From Methanosarcina sp. UBA289 (GTDB lineage Archaea > Halobacteriota > Methanosarcinia > Methanosarcinales > Methanosarcinaceae), in assembly GCA_002496565.1 (NCBI GenBank), contig DAKJ01000011.1, positions 1 through 7,831 on the forward strand: a stretch of 7,831 bases of DNA, read 5' to 3'. The notes under the pieces are model-generated. The model had not been told where the DNA came from, did not search any database, and saw only the letters and a program-made list of their open reading frames with translations. The position numbers and the translations under genes were made by a program. Each line of letters opens with the position of its first letter. Within the stretch, counting starts at the first letter, position 1. Shown here one piece after another: positions 1 through 5,921 of the stretch.

Positions 1-12
1 CTGTCAAACTAA

Positions 13-339
13 GGTTATAATAAACTTTTCGACATGCTAAGCTATCCTTTGAACATATTTGATTCAAAAAGAAACACGGAAGAAGAAAAGAAAATATATA
101 ATAGACTTGTAGCAAAATTTAAAGCTTTGATGGAAAATTGGGGAGGACTTAAACCTATTAGATCTCTCATTGAGGACGTATTTAAATTAGCCAAAAAAAC
201 GTGCAATATGGAGAATTTACACCGATATACGATGCGTTCTGTAAAAAAGTATTGTTCTTTAGCCGTATTTTTGACAGGGACAATTACTGCGTTCTTTATT
301 AGTGACAAGAAGGGATTACAACACTTGGCTGAGAGTTAA
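13..339 (+). pseudogene. IS4-like transposase, C-terminal remnant
   Basis: This reads as the last 100 or so residues of a DDE transposase. The stretch NRLVAKFKALMENWGGLKP, followed by IEDVFKLAKK and LHRYTMRSVKK and then a hydrophobic tail, matches my recollection of the C-terminal region of IS4-type transposases in Methanosarcina; this is family recognition, not a search. The conserved Glu of a DDE triad would probably be the E in the SLIEDVFK segment. The frame is open from base 13, after an in-frame TAA at 10-12. The only ATG (34) falls inside the conserved region and has no Shine-Dalgarno, so it is not a true start. The rest of the enzyme lies beyond the left edge or is lost. The TAA at 10-12 argues that the copy is broken. 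It converges on the gene ending at 424. I could not identify the terminal inverted repeat. Confidence 0.65.
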
Positions 340-432
340 GAAAAAAAGCACCATAGATAAAATAACATGTTTGGGACAATTCGTATCTTAACCGAATCCA
401 AATGGAGGATTCTTACAAAGCCATTAATCTGG

Positions 433-921
433 TGATCTATATGAGATATACTCACCATTAATTTCCATTATTTCATATCCATTCAACTCATCACCCGATT
501 TAACAGTAAAAGCATTTTCATAATCAATCAGCCATAGACCATCGATCTGAACAATACTGTCGACTGCTCCCTGAAAGATCTGGTTGACATGCACTCTGAA
601 GACAACAACATCATTTTCGCCCTGGATGCCATCACGTTCGACTTCCCATATGCCACCGCTGCCATCATCGATTGAGATGATATCGTCATCTACGAGTTCT
701 CCATCTTTGGTGAATTCGAGCCACACTTTCTCACCGTCATCGACCTGCTTGACTTCAAGATAGTAGCCTTCATCTAAGTCGAGTAATTCGCCTGGCCTTA
801 CATTATAGTACTCGATTTCTAATGGCAAGTCAAGAATCAGTGGTGCAAGTTTGTTTTTTGAATAAGATTTCAAAGGGACGTACTCCTCTCCAAACATTTT
901 GATTATAGAGTATTTCTGATT
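433..921 (-). other. S-layer (DUF1608-type) domain within the broken gene
   Basis: The coded segment matches the second half of the Methanosarcinales S-layer repeat domain. It contains GEEYVPL, then GELLDLDEGYYLEVKQVD, VWLEFTKDGELVDDDIIS, GENDVVVFRVHVNQIFQG and DGLWLIDYENAFTV. In known S-layer proteins of this family the domain is exported and occurs as tandem copies. Here a single copy follows one membrane helix and no N-terminal signal peptide is present, so the predicted orientation is N-terminus inside and S-layer domain outside. The domain has no internal stop despite the upstream lesions, which suggests that the inactivation is recent or that the frame is still sometimes read. Confidence 0.8.
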
Positions 922-1914
922 CTTCCAAGCATCAGATCGGTATTCAACCTGTTGAAAAGAACGTCTCTCTACATTCGTAAGTTGAGTAGGGAGTAGCCCA
1001 GTTTTCTCATTTTTTTTCTGTTCTTCTGTTGGTGTCAATAGTATATCATCAGCTGTTCTCTCATTCTCTTTAACAGAAATTTTGGCTATTTGATAAGTAT
1101 CTTCAGAAGTATCCGGTTTTTGTAACATCCCAGCTTCATTATTTTCGACTGATTGGTAAGGATCGCTGCTATTTGAATCTAAGAACGCGGTTGCGATAAT
1201 CAAAAGAATTCCCAGAGTCATGACAATTTTTATCCCACGAAGGATGCTCTTTCCGGAAGACAGATCTGATTTTTTAGGAGAAGGAGATGTTGTTTGTTTT
1301 ACATCGTGGAATATTCTTGCTGCCTCAAGGTTTTTTCTTTTGAGTTCTTCCCAATCTTTCCTTTTAGCTTCTTCTCTATGTTCTCTGAGTCTTTGCTGCT
1401 CTTCTTCCCATTCCCTTCTGGTTTTTTTCTCTTCTTCTCTGCGTTTTCGTTCCTTTTCTTCCCGCAATTTTATTTCAAGTTCTTCTTTTTCCTTTTCCCT
1501 GCGCAACTTTTCCGCTTCGGCTTTCTTTAAGCGTTCCTCTTCTTCTTGCTGTTTGCGTAGCCTCTCCTGTTCTTTTTTTTCTTTTTTCAGGCGTTCCTTT
1601 TCTTCCTGCTGTCTGCGTAGTTTCTCTTCAGCTTCTTTTTTTCGGATTTCATCTTGAGAAGGTCCAAAATTAGTCCTCTGCGCAACACCACCATCAATCT
1701 TAACTAATGATGAGCCTTCTCCATCGGAAAAAATTGTATGCTGTACTACGGAATCGATTATATTGATAACCTGTTCCCTTTTGATAACCCCAATTTCCTT
1801 TGCGGCACTCGAACTCTGTACAAGATGCCGGAGATTTTCCACAATCTCATTTAAAAAGCCATTAATTCCAAATTCCTTATCTGACTTTGCTTGAAAAAGA
1901 ACCTGTGTTATTCC

Positions 1915-1917
1915 CTA
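1915..1917 (-). other. in-frame TAG codon in the broken gene
   Basis: The codon series reads ATA GAG CGC TAG GGA ATA ACA CAG GTT, where the intact paralogue has AGA GAG CGG GAG AAT ATA GTC CAA GTC. The TAG therefore replaces a glutamate codon by a single G-to-T change. In Methanosarcina TAG can be decoded as pyrrolysine, so this change alone might not end translation. The upstream one-base deletion, however, already removes the reading frame. Confidence 0.75.
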
Positions 1918-2498
1918 GCGCTCTATGATAACAGCCGTAAGCAGATAATAGGCTTTTTCTCCTAAAGAGTCACCTGCAAGGTAAAGAATTTTCCCATTTT
2001 CCACGGAAAATTCATCAACTTTATACAGCCTGTTTTTGCAATTATGGGTAACGAATTCAACTACTTTTCAGGCTGGATGTTTTCAAAATTCAAACCACGT
2101 TCTGCAGGGTAGCCTTCATTGAAAAGCGTGAGAAAATCATTTCTCATAATAGTTTTTTCTTTCAGGAAAGGACAGACGCAGTGAACTTCTTTGGGACGCA
2201 TATCAATGATGTGTTTTTCCCAATTATGGTCTCTATAGCGAACTGTCGCCCCGATTTCTTCCTTATGAACACAGCTGAGAGGTTTGAGTATGAATTTTGC
2301 GGTCCTGGGAATGGACGGAGGAATATTTCCAAGTTCTTCTATTTTGCTGTTTTCAAGTTCAAAAAGAGAATAACTGTAATCAAGAATTACTTCAACGTCA
2401 GAAATGGCGGAATCTCCGTTGTTGATCACGCGGATACCGAATCTAACCTTATTATCAGGAAGAACTTCATACCCGCGTTTAATTTCTATATCCGCCAT

Positions 2499-2605
2499 TT
2501 GCACACACCTAAACTTTTTTATAATCTTCACCTATAAAGATATTTGTATTTTAGCATACGAATTTCCTGGGATGGGCTAAATAGTTGAGAAAATAAACAA
2601 AGAGT
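2499..2605. promoter_or_regulatory. divergent promoter region, duplicate copy
   Basis: This is a duplicate of the intergenic region at 5182-5287, about 90% identical and differing by one T in a run. On the minus strand AGGTG (complement of 2506-2510) sits seven bases before ATG 2498 and fixes the start of the broken gene. AT-rich box-A-like stretches (CTATAAAGATATTTG and its complement, roughly 2531-2547) are preserved. Most substitutions cluster at about 2555-2580. It faces a decayed gene on the left and a 25-codon stub on the right, so its current output is unclear. Confidence 0.5.
2506..2510 (-). promoter_or_regulatory. Shine-Dalgarno AGGTG of the broken gene
   Basis: AGGTG on the minus strand pairs with the CACCU of archaeal 16S rRNA and lies seven bases from ATG 2498. 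It favours that start over the in-frame ATG at 2531. The same spacing and sequence precede the paralogue, where a TAA directly before the ATG excludes any longer form. Confidence 0.75.
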
Positions 2606-2683
2606 ATGAAATCTTCTAGATTGACCATAGATCCAGAATATTCAAAGGCTCAATATGCTATACAGCAGCTAGCAGCTAAATAA
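2606..2683 (+). pseudogene. truncated divergent stub starting MKSSR
   Basis: This is a 25-codon frame ending in TAA. Its first 16 bases are identical to the start of the 183-residue gene at 5288, and both follow the same duplicated promoter. After MKSSR the sequence becomes unrelated (LTIDPEYSKAQYAIQQLAAK). The simplest reading is that a duplicated promoter and start codon were joined to unrelated DNA, leaving a stub without function. A real 25-residue peptide cannot be excluded. I found no remnant of the rest of the 183-residue gene downstream. Confidence 0.4.
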
Positions 2684-3664
2684 GTTAAAATTTGAGCATA
2701 TTTAAGCTCCACTTCGGTAATGTAGAATGATCCTATAAAATGAAACAAATTCGAAGTTGAAGTGAAATAGTGATTCATCCATATACGATAGATTATTGTA
2801 ACAAAAGAAATTAAAACAGGCCGTCTCAAAACTCAAGCCATTTCTATAATTGGATAGTGGGCAATGTTTACTTTAAATATAGGTAAGATATTTCTCCAAA
2901 TATCAGGCACATATTGCCCTTATAGTCGAATATTTTGTCTCAATCATAGAATCGAGTTTAATTCTTACTTTCGGAAGGTCGAGATTAAAAATTAGAATAT
3001 TTTACTCAATACTGTTTTAGATCCCACTTTCCGCAGTAAATTTTAGTATATTCATAATTTTTCCTGTTATCTATTTTCAATCTAACATGAATTTATTAGA
3101 TTTCTGTGCAGGAGTTAAAAACAGCGAGATGACCATATTTAGAGACCAAAAATAATAGCATTCAATTTCACCAAGTTTCAATTGAGTCTATATTATTTGA
3201 AGATCTTTTAAAAAACACTAGCGGGAAAATATTGGTTTTCGAAAAAATACTGCGGAATATAGGTTAGATCATTAGCTAATTTGATGTATGGCTTAAAGTT
3301 GGTTAACCTGAGGTTCAACTCCTGCGACATAAACATAGAACCATTTTTTTCATTAAAATATAGTATGAGAGATCAGTAATTGGCCATATGTAAACCTAAA
3401 AAATACATACAATTGTGGAGTGTCATTTCAAAATCGCAATTAGCGAAATTGATAAAAAATTAACGACCTGCCGAATGAAAGTAATCTAGATTTAGTTGTC
3501 TATTTTCAGTCTCTAAATCCTGATTTAGATAAGCGAACCTGTTTAGATAGGTATTCTACAGAACTAAAAAATTATGAAAAACTAGACAAACTTATTTAAA
3601 TCTTTAATAATTAATGAATATGAATAAGCAGTTTTATGATAAGTTTGCACAATCTTTCTCAAAG
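2684..3664. other. AT-rich stretch without a convincing intact gene
   Basis: About 1 kb of AT-rich DNA separates the stub from the 3' end of the intact paralogue. No frame here is long enough, or well enough started, to call a gene. Visible items are a nested inverted repeat at 2859-2919, two direct copies of GTCTCAA (about 2823 and 2936), and short plus-strand frames with protein-like composition (3087-3152, about 3114-3264 and 3456-3599) that may be remnants of a decayed gene. No RNA gene or CRISPR array is apparent. Confidence 0.6.
2859..2919. repeat. nested imperfect inverted repeat
   Basis: GGGCAAT at 2859-2865 pairs with ATTGCCC at 2913-2919. Inside it, AAATAT (2875-2880) pairs with ATATTT (2888-2893) across a seven-base loop. 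The arms are short and the rest of the interval is unpaired, so this may be a chance hairpin, a remnant of a small mobile element or a structured RNA. No terminator-like T-run follows the outer stem. Confidence 0.3.
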
Positions 3665-3724
3665 TATATCAAATATAATTAATAAAATAAATATTATCCC
3701 CCAAATATAAATAACTTTCAAAAG
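3665..3724 (-). repeat. tandem repeat of 3' coding end, downstream copy
   Basis: This 60-base unit aligns without gaps to 3730-3789, with 48 of 60 positions identical. On the minus strand it stays open for 21 codons (LLKVIYIWGIIFILLIIFDI then L) and ends at TGA 3662-3664. It is thus a second version of the terminal hydrophobic segment of the intact paralogue. The 65-base offset puts it out of frame with that gene, whose own TGA (3718-3720) lies inside this copy. Confidence 0.75.
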
Positions 3725-5181
3725 CCCAGCATATCACCTATAATTAATATAATAAACATCATTCCCCAAGGATAAATAGCTTTTAAAGGTTCGGACATTT
3801 TTATCTTTAATAATTTTTCCATAAACCAAGGAATAGTTATGACACACATGACTATTGCAGCTTCTATTTCTCCTGCTACCCCAAAAAACGTTATAAAAAA
3901 TAATGGAGGTATTGAGCGAATTATAAATAAGACAAGCCAAGTGATCGAGTATGAAACGGAATCTACATCTATGGGATCTACACTATGTTTTATGAGTCTT
4001 TGCTGCTCTTCTTCCCATCCTCTTATGGCTTTTTCCTTCTCATTTCTACGCTTTCGTTCCTGTTCTTCCCGATGTTTTATTTCAAGAGCTTCTCTTTTCT
4101 TCCTTTCCTCTTCTTCTCTTTGTCGTCGAAGGTCTTCCTGCTGCTGTCTTTCCTGCTCATTTTTCCTTCTATCGGCCTCTTCCTGAGCCTTTATTTTTAT
4201 CTCTTGTAATCTCTTTGCCTCTTCTTCTTGCTGTTTGCGTAGCCTCTCCTGTTCTTCTCTTTCTTTTCTCAGGCGTTCATTTTCTTCCTGCTGTCTGTGG
4301 AGTTTCTCTTCAGCTTCTTTTTTCCGATTTTCATCTTGAGAGGATCCAAAATTAGTACGCTGCACAATACTGTCCTGAATATTAACCGATGATGAATCAT
4401 TTTTCCCAGAAAAGTCAGTATGTTGCACCACAGAATCTATAATAGTGATGACCTGCTCATTTTTGATAATTCCTATTTCCTTGGCAGAGCTTACGCTCCG
4501 CACAAGGTGACGCAGGTTTTCAAGAATTTCATTTAAAAAACCCTGGAGTCCAAACAGTTTATCAGAACTTGCATGCAGGAGGACTTGGACTATATTCTCC
4601 CGCTCTCTGACGACCACCGTGAGCAGATAGTATGCTTTTTCGCCCAGGGACTCGCTGGAGAGGTACAGGACTTTGCCGTTTTCGATTGAAAACTCATCAA
4701 CTTTGTACAGTCGGTTTTTGCAGGTGTGGGTAAGAAAATCAATAAGCTTTTCAGGAGCTATATTTTCAAAATTTACGCCGTGTTCAGCCGAATAACTCTC
4801 CTCCGAGAGTCTCAGAAATTCGGACCTTGTAATAGCTTTTTCCTTCAGGAATGGGTAGACGCAGTGAACTTCTTTGGGACGCATATCAATGATGTGTTTT
4901 TCCCACTTATAGTCTCTATAGCGTACCGTCGCCCCGATTTCTTCCTTATGAACACAGCTGAGAGGTTTGAGTATGAATTTTGCGGTCCTGGGAATGGAAG
5001 GAGGAATGTTTCCAAGTTCCTCTATCTTACTGCTTTCGAGTTCAAAAAGAGAATGACTGTAATCAAGAATTACTTCAACGTCAGAAATGGCAGAATCTCC
5101 GTTGTTGATCACGCGGATACCAAACCTAACCTTATTGTCAGGAAGAACTTCATACCCGCGTTTAATTTCTATATCCGCCAT
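3718..5181 (-). CDS. Ig-like/coiled-coil membrane protein, intact paralogue
   Basis: This 487-residue protein belongs to a family whose function I cannot name. ATG 5181 is the start: AGGTG lies seven bases upstream and an in-frame TAA directly precedes the ATG. Residues 1-105 look like an Ig-like beta-sandwich (VRFGIRVINNGDSAISDVEV and SIPRTAKFILKPL, ending in RPKEVHCVYPFL). Residues 112-230 look like an alpha/beta domain (LIDFLTHTC, VLYLSSESLGEKAYYLLTVV, IVQVLLHASSD). Two short motifs follow: IIDSVVQHTDF (247-257) and IQDSIVQRTNF (268-278). Residues 283-396 form a coiled coil or single charged helix very rich in E, R, K and Q. Residues 411-487 hold about three hydrophobic spans, the last ending at the C-terminus. 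There is no signal peptide, so the N-terminal part should be cytoplasmic and tethered to the membrane. It is transcribed divergently from the 183-residue gene across 106 bp. An out-of-frame duplicate of its last 60 bases follows the stop. Confidence 0.85.
   Translation of the reverse strand: MADIEIKRGYEVLPDNKVRFGIRVINNGDSAISDVEVILDYSHSLFELESSKIEELGNIPPSIPRTAKFILKPLSCVHKEEIGATVRYRDYKWEKHIIDMRPKEVHCVYPFLKEKAITRSEFLRLSEESYSAEHGVNFENIAPEKLIDFLTHTCKNRLYKVDEFSIENGKVLYLSSESLGEKAYYLLTVVVRERENIVQVLLHASSDKLFGLQGFLNEILENLRHLVRSVSSAKEIGIIKNEQVITIIDSVVQHTDFSGKNDSSSVNIQDSIVQRTNFGSSQDENRKKEAEEKLHRQQEENERLRKEREEQERLRKQQEEEAKRLQEIKIKAQEEADRRKNEQERQQQEDLRRQREEEERKKREALEIKHREEQERKRRNEKEKAIRGWEEEQQRLIKHSVDPIDVDSVSYSITWLVLFIIRSIPPLFFITFFGVAGEIEAAIVMCVITIPWFMEKLLKIKMSEPLKAIYPWGMMFIILIIGDMLGF
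3730..3789 (-). repeat. tandem repeat of 3' coding end, upstream (in-frame) copy
   Basis: This unit encodes the last hydrophobic segment of the 487-residue protein (PLKAIYPWGMMFIILIIGDM then L). It is the partner of the unit at 3665-3724. The amino-acid differences between the two units are mostly conservative hydrophobic exchanges (A/V, M/I, I/L), as expected if both once encoded membrane segments. Confidence 0.75.
3994..4335 (-). other. charged coiled coil / possible single alpha-helix region
   Basis: Residues 283-396 of the intact paralogue consist almost entirely of E, R, K and Q with spaced L, A and I, for example EEKLHRQQEENERLRKEREE. The broken gene has an equivalent segment at about 1310-1655. 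Alternating acidic and basic runs fit either a coiled-coil dimer or a single ER/K alpha-helix acting as a rigid spacer of roughly 110 residues between the folded N-terminal region and the membrane. Confidence 0.75.
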
Positions 5182-5287
5182 TTACACACACCTAAACTTT
5201 TTATAATCTTCACCTATAAAGATATTTGTATTTTAACACGTCAATTTACTGCGATAAGTTAAATAGTTGAGAAAATAAACAAAGAGT
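5182..5287. promoter_or_regulatory. divergent promoter region
   Basis: This 106-bp gap separates two divergent start codons. A central AT-rich block (CTATAAAGATATTTGTATTT, from 5214) contains box-A-like sequences readable on both strands. TATAAAGATATTTG could place plus-strand initiation near 5240-5250, and the complementary TAAAATACAAATATC or CTTTATAGG could serve the minus strand. The block is unchanged in the duplicate at 2499-2605 while its right flank has diverged, which points to it as the functional core. Exact start sites cannot be fixed from sequence. Confidence 0.5.
5189..5193 (-). promoter_or_regulatory. Shine-Dalgarno AGGTG of the intact paralogue
   Basis: AGGTG on the minus strand lies seven bases before ATG 5181 and matches the archaeal anti-Shine-Dalgarno sequence. 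With the TAA directly before the ATG, it settles the start. The divergent gene at 5288 has no comparably strong site, only AAAGAG just before its ATG. Confidence 0.75.
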
Positions 5288-5839
5288 ATGAAATCTTCTA
5301 GATCGATCACAATAAAAGATTCCGTAATCATAGGTGGCCAGACTCTTGATGATGTAGGGGCCGAAAACGCCGCCGAACTCAAGTCCGATATGGAAGAAGC
5401 TCGTGAAGGTCTCGAACTCCTCCGCCAGCTCAAATCCATCAAAAGAGAAGATAAAGCTGGGTATCAGCATATCGAAAACGAAGCTAAAATGGTAGATGCA
5501 AAAATCGAATTGATGATAAAAGAAACTCAGAAAACTGGAGAAAGAAGAGAAGGAGAGCTTTATGCCCTTGACCTTGCAAGAACTCTGAATGAACTCCGGG
5601 GCCAGTGCGTAAACGATGAAGCTTTTGCTGTCAAGGTTACGGTGGAAGTCCTGAAGAACAAGGTAAAGGACGAAAAATCCCTTGGGTATCTGGAAAATAT
5701 TGGCAAAATGCTGGATGCTGTTTATAATGATCCGTTCCACAAACTGGAGGAGACGCATCAAATAAGAATTATGAAGTTATGCAATTACATTGAAGAAGCT
5801 TATTTTTCATCTCTGGTGCATGGGAACGGAGAGAAATGA
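5288..5839 (+). CDS. 183-residue helical protein with N-terminal DSV motif
   Basis: I do not recognise the family. The first 22 residues are beta-like and contain ITIKDSVIIGGQ (7-18). This resembles the IIDSVVQHT and IQDSIVQRT motifs of the divergently transcribed paralogue. Residues 25-175 are predicted by eye to be mainly alpha-helical and strongly charged (for example ELKSDMEEAREGLELLRQLK and EKSLGYLENIGKMLDAVYN). There is no signal peptide or hydrophobic span, so it should be cytoplasmic. Cysteines at about 107 and 165 do not form a metal-binding pattern. The start follows a weak ribosome site (AAAGAG), but the first codons are shared with the duplicated region at 2606, supporting ATG 5288. 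It converges on the kinase gene with 82 bp between the stops. The shared promoter and motif suggest, but do not prove, work with the neighbouring membrane protein. Confidence 0.8.
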   Translation: MKSSRSITIKDSVIIGGQTLDDVGAENAAELKSDMEEAREGLELLRQLKSIKREDKAGYQHIENEAKMVDAKIELMIKETQKTGERREGELYALDLARTLNELRGQCVNDEAFAVKVTVEVLKNKVKDEKSLGYLENIGKMLDAVYNDPFHKLEETHQIRIMKLCNYIEEAYFSSLVHGNGEK

Positions 5840-5921
5840 ATTTTAAGAATCCAAAAACAGCGAGTCCTTTATGAAAGCGAGAAAATGGACTAATGCCGGC
5901 GAAAACTTATAATCCCTATCA

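Larger units (their letters stand above)
424..2498 (-). pseudogene. broken Ig-like/coiled-coil/TM/S-layer-domain protein
   Basis: This is a paralogue of the intact gene at 3718-5181, interrupted twice. Reading starts at ATG 2498 (MADIEIK), with AGGTG seven bases upstream; an in-frame ATG at 2531 lacks this signal. The first 145 codons end at TAG 2061-2063. Stepping back one base (next codon at 2064) restores alignment, giving KVVEFVTHNCKNRLYKV against KLIDFLTHTCKNRLYKV in the paralogue, so one base has been lost. The frame meets TAG again at 1915-1917, where the paralogue has GAG, and then stays open to TAA 424-426. Domains in order: Ig-like sandwich, alpha/beta region, two DSVVQHT-type motifs (about 1665-1755), a Glu/Arg/Lys coiled coil (about 1310-1655), one transmembrane helix (about 1180-1233, IVMTLGILLIIATAF), a polar linker, and an S-layer DUF1608-type domain (about 433-921) with LEFTKDG, HVNQIFQGAVDS and GLWLIDY. 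The 472-codon distal frame opens only at GTG 1842 without a ribosome site, so independent translation is unlikely. Confidence 0.8.
2178..2621. repeat. long direct repeat, copy 1 (N-terminal coding region plus promoter)
   Basis: This matches 4861-5303 in the same orientation. By hand alignment, 2178-2498 and 4861-5181 differ at 16 of 321 positions (about 95% identity). The neighbouring promoter part is about 90% identical. Left of 2178 the same paralogous pair falls to about 68% identity (37 differences in 114 positions). Right of 2621 similarity ends a few bases into the divergent reading frame. Confidence 0.85.
4861..5303. repeat. long direct repeat, copy 2 (N-terminal coding region plus promoter)
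   Basis: This is the partner of 2178-2621. It covers the first 107 codons of the intact paralogue, the whole divergent intergenic region and the first 16 bases of the 183-residue gene. Confidence 0.85.

Noticed and set aside
1220..1657. Plus-strand open frame of 145 codons, rich in Ser, Phe and Arg
   Set aside because: It lies exactly opposite the Glu/Arg/Lys coiled coil of the minus-strand gene. GAA/GAG-rich sequence gives TTC/CTC-rich, stop-free antisense. The same effect is seen at 3839-4186 and 3985-4209.
2499..2531. Upstream ATG 2531 adding 11 residues (MKIIKKFRCVQ) to the broken gene
   Set aside because: The strong AGGTG sits before ATG 2498, and in the paralogue the codon just before the equivalent ATG is a stop. 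The extension exists only because that TAA became CAA.
2181..2537. Plus-strand open frame over the N-terminal coding region, repeated at 4726-5262
   Set aside because: It is the antisense of the conserved minus-strand domain and appears twice only because that region is duplicated. It has no ribosome site, and codon logic favours the minus strand.
3297..3334. tRNA-like 3' half (GGTTAACC...AGGTTCAACTCCT)
   Set aside because: The T-loop resemblance is only to TTCAACT with a three-base-pair stem. No acceptor, D or anticodon arm can be folded from the flanks.
5246..5761. Minus-strand open frame of 171 codons opposite the 183-residue gene
   Set aside because: The product is an implausible Phe/Ser-rich string, there is no ribosome site, and it overlaps a well-behaved plus-strand gene in full.
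5863..5891. Hairpin AGTCC...GGACT between the convergent stops as a shared terminator
   Set aside because: The stem is only five pairs with a long loop, and neither strand is followed by a clear T-run. It is too weak to list as a terminator.
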